This document shows positions 8,203 to 15,556 of a stretch of DNA of 26,612 bases, piece after piece. This DNA comes from Bacteroidota bacterium (lineage in GTDB: Bacteria; Bacteroidota; Bacteroidia; Bacteroidales; Rikenellaceae). The DNA lies in assembly GCA_023413645.1 (NCBI GenBank), contig JAEZPN010000070.1, positions 1 through 26,612 on the forward strand, given 5' to 3'. Numbering within the stretch: the first letter of the stretch is position 1; each line of letters starts with the position of its first letter. Under the pieces are notes generated by a model. It worked only from the letters and a program-made list of their open reading frames with translations. It searched no databases and was not told the DNA's origin. A program made the position numbers and the translations under genes.

Positions 8203-8328
8203 TTTGTTGTCAGAAGACTGCAGATACAACGCTCGGTAAAAAAAATGCGGATAGGTTGTACTATGGTGTACTACCTATTCGCATTTATTTTTGTTAGCGG
8301 CAGTAGATGTTTGCCTTATCACAACAAA
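8203..8328 (+). repeat. Hairpin element 2: conserved arms around a variable hairpin
   Basis: This 126-bp element is homologous to 118-242. Terminal arms TTTGTTGT (8203-8210) and ACAACAAA (8321-8328) pair perfectly; relative to element 1 a C-G pair has become T-A. The pairing extends four more bases each side (TTAA, 8199-8202 and 8329-8332), reaching into the mutS stop codon. The inner arms are nearly the same as in element 1. The central hairpin is different in sequence: AAATGCG (8243-8249) with CGCATTT (8280-8286), a G-U pair (8250/8279), ATAGGT with ACCTAT, a T-T mismatch, and GTAC/GTAC around TATGGT. It touches the mutS stop codon and may act as its terminator. Confidence 0.85.
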
Positions 8329-11028
8329 TTAAAGACCTGTGATGCGCTTTATCTCGTTGAGCTTATTCAACGCCTCAAGGGGAGTCAACGAATTGATATC
8401 TAAGCCCTTAATCTGATCGCGTATTGCAACAAGAACGGGGTCGTCGAGCTGGAACATCGAGAGCTGAATGTTATCCTTAGTCTCGATTGCCGATGCCGCC
8501 ACAGCGCGCTTCTTGCCACGCTCCTTGATAGCGCCACTTGGCACAATCTCACCCGAGCCATAGACCTTTTCGAGGTTACCGAGTATCGCCTCGGCACGCG
8601 ACACGATAGAGCGAGGCATACCCGCCATGCGTGCTACGTGAATACCGAACGAGTGCTCCGTGCCACCACGCACCAACTTACGCAAGAAGACGATGTTGTT
8701 ATCAACCTCCTTAACTGTAACGTGGTAGTTCTTCACGCGGGGCAGCATATTTTCAATCTCGTTGAGCTCGTGGTAGTGCGTAGCGAAGAGCGTCTTAGCA
8801 GCACCGAGGCCATTGTTGTGGAGATACTCCACCATAGCCCACGCGATAGAGATACCATCGTAGGTGCTTGTGCCACGACCAATCTCGTCAAGAAGGACGA
8901 GTGAGCGGGGTGATATGTTATTTAGGATGCTTGCCGACTCCAACATCTCGACCATAAAGGTTGACTCACCCTCCGCGAGGTTATCCGAAGCACCCACACG
9001 CGTAAATATCTTATCTACAACACCTATACGTGCCGCCTTTGCTGGCACGAACGAACCCATCTGCGCCATAAGCACGATGAGTGCCGTCTGACGTAGCAAT
9101 GCCGACTTACCCGACATGTTGGGACCCGTAATCACGATAATCTGCTGCTCCGTAGTGTCGAGCTTCACGCTATTGGGAACGTACTCTTCGCCGATAGCCA
9201 TAAGGGTCTCGATAACGGGATGGCGGCCATCGGTGATGTCGATAACATCCGAGTCGTCAACCACGGGGCGCACATAGCGACGCTCCGCAGCGATGCGTGC
9301 CAACGACTGTAGGCAGTCGGTGTAGGCAATAGCCTGGGCATTGCGCTGCAAGGGCACGATGTACTGTGCGATAAACGCAACGAGCTGTGCGTAGATCTGT
9401 GTCTCTATCTGTATGATACGCTCCTCGGCACCCAATATCTTCTGCTCATACTCCTTCAACTCCTCGGTGATGTAACGCTCGGCGTCGGTAAGTGTCTGCT
9501 TGCGTATCCACGACTCGGGCACCTTATCCTTATGCGTGTTACGCACCTCGATATAGTAACCAAAGACGTTATTATAGGCCACCTTGAGCGAGGGGATACC
9601 CGTAAGTTCGCTCTCGCGCTCCTGCAACGAGCGTAGGTAGTCCTTGCCATGAAGCGCTATGCGGCGCAACTCATCCAACTCCGCCGATACACCCGACGCG
9701 ATGATGCCGCCCTTGTGTATCTGGTTGGTCTCAGGGTCGGGGAATATATCTGTTTCGAGACGCTTTACGACCACTTCCAACGTATCGAGACGCTCTGCCA
9801 AGGCAAGCAATGCTTCGCAGTCGGTCGACTCCATCATCGCCTTAACCATCTCAACGGCACGCAACGAGTGCTTCAACTGTATAAGCTCGCGGGGAGTGAT
9901 GCGCTCCGTAGCTATGCGCGAAGCCATGCGCTCGAGGTCGCCAATAAGAGCTATCTGCTCACGCATCGAGAATGCAAAGTCGGCCTCCTTGACAAAGTGC
10001 TCGACAACATCCTGACGCTGTGCAATCTTCTTAGTATCCATAAGTGGCATCGCCACCCAGCGCTTAAGCTGTCGACCGCCCATAGGTGTAAGCGTGCGGT
10101 CGATGGTATCGACAAAGCTGCATCGTGCCACCGCACTATTCGAGTTGAAAAGTTCGAGGTTGCGGATGGTGAAGCGGTCAATCCACACCGAGTCGCCACG
10201 CTCAATGCGCGAGATGGATGATATATGTGCTGTCTGCTTATGCTCCGTGAACTCCAAGTAGTAGAGGATAGCTCCCGCCGCAGAGATACCTGCGCTCATG
10301 CCCTCGATGCCAAAGCCCTTGAGTGACTGAACGCCGAGCTGTTTGGTGAGCTTATCGCGGTTTACGCTCTCGGAGAATACCCACTCGTCGAGGCGATAGG
10401 TGTAGTGCTTAGTGCCAAAGGCATCGTTGAAGCGCTCCTCCATGCCTCGCTGGAAGACAATCTCACGGGGTTGAAGGTTTGAGATGAGTTTATCGACGTA
10501 TGTATCGTCACCCTCAGCGACATAGAACTCGCCTGTAGAGAGATCCAAAAATGCTATGCCCGTAGTTGTCTTTGAGAAGTAGACCGAGGCGAGGAAGGTG
10601 TTCTCCTTGCCAGCAACCAAGTTCTCACCCATAACGATACCGGGGGTCACCATCTCCACCACGCCACGCTTAACGAGACCCTTAACCATCTTTGGATCCT
10701 CGAGTTGCTCACAAATCGCCACACGCTCGCCCGCTCTCACGAGCTTGGGCATGTAGTTATCCAAGGCGTGATATGGGAAACCCGCCAACTCGACATACGA
10801 CGCAGCACCATTGGCGCGACGCGTAAGCGTGATACCCAAGATACCACTCGCCTTGATAGCATCTTCGCCGAAGGTCTCGTAGAAGTCACCAACGCGGAAT
10901 AGGAGTATCGCATCGGGGTGAATAGCCTTGATTTGGTAGTATTGCTTCATCAGAGGGGTCTCGACGTACTTCTTCTCCTTAGTCTCCTTAACCTCTGTAG
11001 TGTCACTATTTTTCTTTGGTCTCGCCAT
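8329..11028 (-). CDS. mutS: DNA mismatch repair protein MutS
   Basis: This 899-residue ATPase recognises mismatched bases and recruits the rest of the repair machinery. The N-terminal mismatch-binding domain carries the GDFYETF motif (Phe-x-Glu contacts the mismatch). The ATPase domain has Walker A GPNMSGKS (635-642), Walker B LLDEIGRG (712-719), and the ATHYHEL segment. The C-terminal dimerisation part LTPLEALNKLNEIK is intact. The open frame extends 33 codons further upstream, but the start at MARPKKN is preferred: the extension is not MutS-like, and a promoter element at 11056-11063 lies inside it. Length is typical of MutS1. It is monocistronic, and its stop codon abuts hairpin element 2. 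Confidence 0.97.
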   Translation of the reverse strand: MARPKKNSDTTEVKETKEKKYVETPLMKQYYQIKAIHPDAILLFRVGDFYETFGEDAIKASGILGITLTRRANGAASYVELAGFPYHALDNYMPKLVRAGERVAICEQLEDPKMVKGLVKRGVVEMVTPGIVMGENLVAGKENTFLASVYFSKTTTGIAFLDLSTGEFYVAEGDDTYVDKLISNLQPREIVFQRGMEERFNDAFGTKHYTYRLDEWVFSESVNRDKLTKQLGVQSLKGFGIEGMSAGISAAGAILYYLEFTEHKQTAHISSISRIERGDSVWIDRFTIRNLELFNSNSAVARCSFVDTIDRTLTPMGGRQLKRWVAMPLMDTKKIAQRQDVVEHFVKEADFAFSMREQIALIGDLERMASRIATERITPRELIQLKHSLRAVEMVKAMMESTDCEALLALAERLDTLEVVVKRLETDIFPDPETNQIHKGGIIASGVSAELDELRRIALHGKDYLRSLQERESELTGIPSLKVAYNNVFGYYIEVRNTHKDKVPESWIRKQTLTDAERYITEELKEYEQKILGAEERIIQIETQIYAQLVAFIAQYIVPLQRNAQAIAYTDCLQSLARIAAERRYVRPVVDDSDVIDITDGRHPVIETLMAIGEEYVPNSVKLDTTEQQIIVITGPNMSGKSALLRQTALIVLMAQMGSFVPAKAARIGVVDKIFTRVGASDNLAEGESTFMVEMLESASILNNISPRSLVLLDEIGRGTSTYDGISIAWAMVEYLHNNGLGAAKTLFATHYHELNEIENMLPRVKNYHVTVKEVDNNIVFLRKLVRGGTEHSFGIHVARMAGMPRSIVSRAEAILGNLEKVYGSGEIVPSGAIKERGKKRAVAASAIETKDNIQLSMFQLDDPVLVAIRDQIKGLDINSLTPLEALNKLNEIKRITGL

Positions 11029-11055
11029 TGTATATGTGGTATATCTATATCTTTG

Positions 11056-11063
11056 CAAAGGTA
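11056..11063 (-). promoter_or_regulatory. -7 element of the mutS promoter, back-to-back with a plus-strand copy
   Basis: On the minus strand TACCTTTG (complement of 11056-11063) fits TAnnTTTG and would give a leader of about 20 nt before MARPKKN. Directly abutting it, TATCTTTG (11048-11055) is a matching element on the plus strand, the two together forming a palindrome around TTTGCAAA. Neither has a convincing -33 element. Confidence 0.5.
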
Positions 11064-11113
11064 GTAAAAAAAATGGGATATATGGACTCATAGAGATTTT
11101 TTTACACTCAAGC

Positions 11114-11144
11114 TTTGAGTTTCGCAAGATTAGTATTAACTTTG
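11114..11144 (+). promoter_or_regulatory. deoD promoter
   Basis: TTTG (11114-11117) and TAACTTTG (11137-11144) are separated by exactly 19 bp, a full match to the Bacteroidota -33/-7 consensus. The predicted leader before deoD is about 40 nt. Confidence 0.8.
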
Positions 11145-11188
11145 TAAGGATATAACCCAGAACATAAAACTATAAATTCGATAATACT

Positions 11189-11902
11189 ATGGCAGGAAAA
11201 GTTCCTACTCCTCACATCGGAGCACAGTATGGCGAAATCGCCGACAGAGTAATCATGGCAGGTGACCCCTTGCGTGCAAAGTTCATGGCAGAGACCTTCT
11301 TGGAGAACCCCGTGCAGTATAACAGCGTGCGTGGCATGCTCGGCTACACAGGCACTTACAAGGGTAAGCGCGTATCGGTTCAGGGCCACGGCATGGGTAT
11401 CCCCTCAATCGGCATCTACACATACGAGCTCTTCAACTTCTACGACGTGAAGCGCATCATCCGCTGCGGCTCGGCAGGTGCTTACGACCCCAACCTCAAG
11501 CTCGGTGACGTGGTATTTGCAATGGGCTCTTGCACCGACTCTAACTATGGTGCACAGTTCAACCTTCCTGGCACATTTGCCCCCATCGCCGACTTCGAAC
11601 TCTTGCGTGCAGCGGCAACTAAGGCCGAGGAGCTTGGCATAGACTATAAGGTGGGTAACGTCTTGGCAAGTGATGTATTCTATGGTGACGATGCTGAGAG
11701 CTGGAAGCAGTGGCAGAAGATGGGTGTATTGGCAGTCGAGATGGAGGCTACAGCACTCTATATGAACGCAGCACGCGCAGGGAAGAGCGCACTCTGTATC
11801 TGCACAATCTCTGACTCGTTGGTACACGGCACTGCATGCTCGGCAGAGGAGCGTCAGACATCCTTCACGAACATGATGGAGATTGCGTTTAACATCATCT
11901 AA
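11189..11902 (+). CDS. deoD: Purine nucleoside phosphorylase, DeoD type
   Basis: This 237-residue cytoplasmic enzyme splits purine (deoxy)nucleosides with phosphate into base and (deoxy)ribose 1-phosphate for salvage. It has the hallmarks of the hexameric DeoD family: the N-terminal TPHIGA histidine region, GDPLRA (phosphate loop), [10 protein letters not shown] (phosphate-binding Arg and Ser), the VEMEATALY ribose-binding segment, and TISDSL with the catalytic Asp. Length equals the usual 235-240. A full-consensus promoter precedes it and a terminator hairpin follows, although the aldehyde dehydrogenase gene starts only 36 bp later, so some read-through is likely. Confidence 0.96.
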   Translation: MAGKVPTPHIGAQYGEIADRVIMAGDPLRAKFMAETFLENPVQYNSVRGMLGYTGTYKGKRVSVQGHGMGIPSIGIYTYELFNFYDVKRIIRCGSAGAYDPNLKLGDVVFAMGSCTDSNYGAQFNLPGTFAPIADFELLRAAATKAEELGIDYKVGNVLASDVFYGDDAESWKQWQKMGVLAVEMEATALYMNAARAGKSALCICTISDSLVHGTACSAEERQTSFTNMMEIAFNII

Positions 11903-11907
11903 AACTT

Positions 11908-11929
11908 AAAGGGGGCGCGAGTCCCCTTT
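11908..11929 (+). terminator. deoD terminator
   Basis: AAAGGGG (11908-11914) pairs with CCCCTTT (11923-11929) around an 8-nt loop, followed by a T-rich run. It sits in the 36-bp gap before the aldehyde dehydrogenase start codon, so it would attenuate transcription of that gene. Confidence 0.75.
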
Positions 11930-11938
11930 CTTTATCTT

Positions 11939-13312
11939 ATGAGCGAAATTGTCAACCGCATACCTCAAATCATAGCAGCACAGCGCAACTACTTCCGTAG
12001 TCACGAGACACTCCCAGTGGAGTTTCGTCTCGCAATGCTGCGCAAGCTTCGCGATGCAATTCTTAAGCATGAGCGAGAGCTCACCGATGCACTATATCGT
12101 GACCTACACAAGAGCTACGAGGAGGCATACCTTACGGAGATAAGCATCGTGCTTGGCGAGATTGACAACTTTCTAAAGCACCTCAAACGGTGGGCTGCGC
12201 CATCGAAGAAGGATACGCCCTTCAAGCTAAAGCCCGCAAAAAGTGCTATCATAACCGAGCCGCTGGGCGTGGCGCTAATCATAGCACCATGGAACTACCC
12301 CGTGCAGTTGCTCCTCATCCCACTTGTGGGCGCCATTGCGGCGGGTTGCACCGCCGTACTAAAGCCCTCGCCCTATGTTCCCAACGTGGCAGAGGCACTC
12401 GATAGGCTTATTAAGGAGTGCTTCAGCGAGGAGTATGTGGCTGTAGTACAGGGACATCGTGAGGTTAATAGCGCGCTTCTCGAGGAGCGCTACGACATCA
12501 TCTTCTTCACGGGTTCCCCCGACCTCGGTCGCGTGGTTATGCGTGCTGCGGCAGAGAACCTCACACCCGTAGTCCTGGAGCTGGGAGGTAAAAGTCCCGT
12601 GGTTGTGGACAAGAGTGCCGACATAGCTATCGCTGCTAAGCGCATAGCATGGGGTAAGACCCTCAACGCTGGTCAAACCTGCATAGCCCCCGACTATCTG
12701 CTTATTCACCGCGAGGTTAAGGAGGCCTTTATCGAGGCTTTCAAACGTGCGATAGTTGAGTTTCATGGCGAGGATGTGCAACAAAGCAAGCACTACGTGC
12801 GCATGGTATCGGCAAAGGCTTTTGAGCGTGTGAGTGGCTACCTTGCGGATGGCACAATTCGTCATGGTGGCAGGGTCGATACCCTCGACCGCTACATAGA
12901 GCCTACACTCCTGGACAATGTATCGGAGGATAGCGCCGTGATGCGCGAAGAGATATTTGGTCCTGTGTTACCCATTATAGAGATAGGTGACATAGAGGAG
13001 GCTATAGCGTTTATAAACGATAGAGAAAAGCCCTTGGCGTTGTATGTATTTGCCGAGAAGGAGCGTGCCGAGCGCGTCATAGCACTAACATCATCGGGAG
13101 GTGCTTGTATCAACGATGTTATCATGCACATCGCCAACGAGCATATGCCATTTGGTGGTGTAGGCAACTCGGGCATGGGACGCTACCATGGTCGAGACTC
13201 GCTTTACGCCTTCTCGCACCGCCGCTCTGTGCTAACCTCATCAACACGCGTAGACATCCCCTTTAGGTATATGCCATACAAGTGGTTTAAGCGCATAAAG
13301 AGGTTATTATAA
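11939..13312 (+). CDS. Class 3 (ALDH3-like) aldehyde dehydrogenase
   Basis: This 457-residue NAD(P)-dependent enzyme oxidises aldehydes to acids. The active-site set is complete: PWNYP with N119, the cofactor-binding FFTGSPDLG segment (about 189-197), the general base E214 in LELGGK, the nucleophile C248 in NAGQTC, and EEIFGPVLP further on. The short length and the absence of an N-terminal extension fit the ALDH3/YwdH/CalB group, whose members prefer aromatic or medium- and long-chain aldehydes. The physiological substrate cannot be told. It has no clear promoter of its own and probably depends on read-through from deoD; the two products have no obvious metabolic link. Confidence 0.92.
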   Translation: MSEIVNRIPQIIAAQRNYFRSHETLPVEFRLAMLRKLRDAILKHERELTDALYRDLHKSYEEAYLTEISIVLGEIDNFLKHLKRWAAPSKKDTPFKLKPAKSAIITEPLGVALIIAPWNYPVQLLLIPLVGAIAAGCTAVLKPSPYVPNVAEALDRLIKECFSEEYVAVVQGHREVNSALLEERYDIIFFTGSPDLGRVVMRAAAENLTPVVLELGGKSPVVVDKSADIAIAAKRIAWGKTLNAGQTCIAPDYLLIHREVKEAFIEAFKRAIVEFHGEDVQQSKHYVRMVSAKAFERVSGYLADGTIRHGGRVDTLDRYIEPTLLDNVSEDSAVMREEIFGPVLPIIEIGDIEEAIAFINDREKPLALYVFAEKERAERVIALTSSGGACINDVIMHIANEHMPFGGVGNSGMGRYHGRDSLYAFSHRRSVLTSSTRVDIPFRYMPYKWFKRIKRLL

Positions 13313-13318
13313 AATAAG

Positions 13319-13345
13319 TATGGGTTGCCCTTGAAGCAACCCATA
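13319..13345. terminator. Terminator between convergent aldehyde dehydrogenase and membrane-protein genes
   Basis: TATGGGTTGC (13319-13328) pairs perfectly with GCAACCCATA (13336-13345) around a 7-nt loop. AT-rich sequence on both sides makes it usable in either direction. Confidence 0.75.
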
Positions 13346-13365
13346 TCTATTATATATAAATAACA

Positions 13366-14538
13366 CTACTCCTCGTGCGACTTCTCAGCGAGGATATGTA
13401 GGCGCTCAGCAATATCGCCCATCTTCTCTATGTCGCCAACCTGCTGCTCGCGGAAGTTCTCGAAAAACTTACCTGTGAAGAAGCAGATACAACCAAGAAG
13501 CACCGCCGAGAGTATCTTCATGGCGGTACCGTATAAGTTTACCTCTACCTGCGGGAGCTCGATGATGCCGAGACATACGTCAAGCAAGATTGCGATACCG
13601 ACAAAGAGGTAGAGTGAGGTGTGGTACCTAGAGTTGCTTGCCTTACGCTTCTGCACGGACTCACACGCCTCAATCCCCTCACACTGCACAACCTTAGTCT
13701 CCTCCTCATTCGAGGCGTTGCTACGCATGAAGATAAGCCACTCGATAGCGAGCATCATAATCAATATGCAGACCGAGATAACCGAACCATATACCACCTT
13801 GCTATCCGAGAGAAACTGGTGACATATAGGCACCGCCACAAGAGGGTAGATTATAACGAGTGCGCATAGGATAAATAGTCGGAAGGCGATGCGGTTTATG
13901 CGCTTGTTCTGACGAATGATATGCGTGAAGTTGCGGGTCTTCTCACGCTGTAGGATGTGGTATGCACCATCGAGAATAGGACTGTGTATCTTGTAGAATG
14001 TGAAGGTCTCGTAGATAATCTCGAAGTCGCTGAGTGACATACGCGAGCTACGACGGCGGAAGTGAACCTTGGGACTGGAGATGCTCTTATCGCGCAACTC
14101 CTCGAGGGTCATCTTCGAGAGCTCACGCCACAACTGCGACATATTCTTAACGCGCATCATGCGGCAATAGACGATGAAGGCCTCGCGCTCACGATCGGTG
14201 ATAGAGTTATCGACAACGATGATGCGCATGAGGTTACGCACCTCAACCTCTACGTCGTTATGCGTAAGGGCATCGACATTCATAAAGATACTCTGACGCA
14301 CGGAGGGCTGCTCCAAAGATTTCTGTATGTCGCGTAAAAGGCGCGATACAGCCTTCATAGAGGGAACATCACTACCTTGCCACTGCTCGATGACAATGGC
14401 GCACACCTCGTCGAACTCTCGTTTACCGACACTATTATCGTCAGCCATGGCCATTGCTATAAGACGCATGACCTGTTTCTGGCTCATGTACGACAGTTCC
14501 AAATGTTCGCTATCTAGGGTACAGTTTTCTCGCTCCAT
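13366..14538 (-). CDS. Unrecognised membrane protein with a TerB-like N-terminal half
   Basis: I do not recognise this 390-residue protein. Counting from the GTG two codons upstream, the N-terminal half (about 20-150) is soluble and helical. It holds two similar acidic segments, MADDNSVGKREFDE (33-46) and VDNSITDREREAF (111-123), which recall the metal-binding turns of TerB-like domains; this is an inference. A basic patch HFRRRSSR (161-168) follows. Four hydrophobic segments lie at about 219-241, 251-273, 309-330 and 340-360, with a charged loop between the second and third. The C terminus is a cytoplasmic helix. The ATG at 14538 is preferred over the upstream GTG. It has its own promoter and lies 96 bp after the WYL regulator gene on the same strand. 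Confidence 0.8.
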   Translation of the reverse strand: MERENCTLDSEHLELSYMSQKQVMRLIAMAMADDNSVGKREFDEVCAIVIEQWQGSDVPSMKAVSRLLRDIQKSLEQPSVRQSIFMNVDALTHNDVEVEVRNLMRIIVVDNSITDREREAFIVYCRMMRVKNMSQLWRELSKMTLEELRDKSISSPKVHFRRRSSRMSLSDFEIIYETFTFYKIHSPILDGAYHILQREKTRNFTHIIRQNKRINRIAFRLFILCALVIIYPLVAVPICHQFLSDSKVVYGSVISVCILIMMLAIEWLIFMRSNASNEEETKVVQCEGIEACESVQKRKASNSRYHTSLYLFVGIAILLDVCLGIIELPQVEVNLYGTAMKILSAVLLGCICFFTGKFFENFREQQVGDIEKMGDIAERLHILAEKSHEE

Positions 14539-14574
14539 TAGCACTGATGGTAAAGTTTGGGTTAGTAGTTAACA

Positions 14575-14606
14575 CAAAGTTAGTAATTTATCTCGTTAAA
14601 GACAAA
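14575..14606 (-). promoter_or_regulatory. Promoter of the TerB-like membrane protein gene
   Basis: On the minus strand TTTG (complement of 14603-14606) and TAACTTTG (complement of 14575-14582) are 20 bp apart, close to the full consensus. The leader to the ATG at 14538 would be about 33 nt. Confidence 0.7.
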
Positions 14607-14640
14607 ATATTTGGAGCAAAAAATATGTGTAAATGAGAGA

Positions 14641-15552
14641 TTAGCGCCTGTTGCCGTCGATATATCGGCGAAGGAGCGACTCCACGTAGTTCTCGAAGTC
14701 GGGGCTGTCGATAATCTCAGTATCATCCAGCAGACCCATCACGAAGCGTCCTACACCCACATAGTTGCATACCTTGGTATCGAGCAACCAGTGTGTAGCG
14801 TCGAGAGGTTTGATGTCGCGCTCAGCCAAGGGGTACTCCTCGATAAGGAGGTTACGTGCCAACATACCGAGCTTTACCTGCACCCTATGCTGCTCGAAGC
14901 CCGTCATACGGAAGATATCTATATAGCCCTGCTCATGCTTCTCGGCGCACTGCCACGGCGTGTCGAGCACCTCGACCGAGCCTATACGTGCCACCTTGAA
15001 GAGTTTGTTCATAGCGCTATCGGGCTCGTAGCACCACAGCTGTACATAGTTTGTCGTGAAGCCAAAGGGTTCAACCACCCTGTTGCGTGTTACGCCCGTA
15101 TGCGACGATGCGTAGTCCACAAGGACTACCTGATGCTGATTCTCTATGGCCTCCTGCAAGCGGTTTACGTTCTGGGCATTCTTACCCTTGACGATGCTTG
15201 TCGCCATGGCTGTTGAGTTGTAGACGGTGGTAAGCTTACGACGTAGATTCTGCTTGAGCATGTTTGTATCGTCCAAACCCTCGAGTAGCTGGTTGAAGAT
15301 GTGAGCCTCCTCGTCGGTAAAGTGCACAAGCTGCGATATATCCTTAAAGTAGCGACTCTCCTTGCCAAGTTTGTAGATGCCGCCCTCGAGTTTATGCACT
15401 ACGAAACCAGCATTTTTGAAGGTATCTATGTAGCGGTATATGGAGCGATACGACGTGTCGAGGCGCTCAGCGAGATCCTCGACAGTGTAGTTTACGTTTG
15501 CCGTCATCAGCTTCATTAGCCGAAGCAGGCGCTCAACTTTGGGCTGCTCCAC
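14641..15552 (-). CDS. WYL-domain transcriptional regulator
   Basis: A 303-residue regulator of the YafY/PafC-like class. The N terminus (about 5-60) is a winged helix-turn-helix of the HTH_11 type (TVEDLAERLDTSYRSIYRYI). A central WYL domain (about 135-205) contains the family-type strand YVQLWCYEP and the following FKVARIGSVEV. A C-terminal WCX-like extension follows. WYL domains sense small ligands or nucleic acid in known members; the ligand here is unknown. The start is a GTG only 4 bp after the stop of the upstream FKBP-like lipoprotein gene, so the two are translationally close and probably co-transcribed. The regulator may control its own operon, but no operator is visible to me. Confidence 0.88.
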   Translation of the reverse strand: MEQPKVERLLRLMKLMTANVNYTVEDLAERLDTSYRSIYRYIDTFKNAGFVVHKLEGGIYKLGKESRYFKDISQLVHFTDEEAHIFNQLLEGLDDTNMLKQNLRRKLTTVYNSTAMATSIVKGKNAQNVNRLQEAIENQHQVVLVDYASSHTGVTRNRVVEPFGFTTNYVQLWCYEPDSAMNKLFKVARIGSVEVLDTPWQCAEKHEQGYIDIFRMTGFEQHRVQVKLGMLARNLLIEEYPLAERDIKPLDATHWLLDTKVCNYVGVGRFVMGLLDDTEIIDSPDFENYVESLLRRYIDGNRR

Positions 15553-15556
15553 GATG

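Noticed and set aside
8250..8280. Element 2 as only the dnaA or mutS terminator
   Set aside because: Terminator function is possible, but dnaA already has its own hairpin at 8146-8176, and conservation of the long arms is not explained by termination.
11029..11127. 33-residue N-terminal extension of MutS
   Set aside because: It does not look like MutS, contains the likely promoter, and MARPKKN gives a normal MutS start.
12359..12865. Minus-strand 168-residue frame inside the aldehyde dehydrogenase gene
   Set aside because: It is antisense to a gene with a complete active site and shows no recognisable domain.
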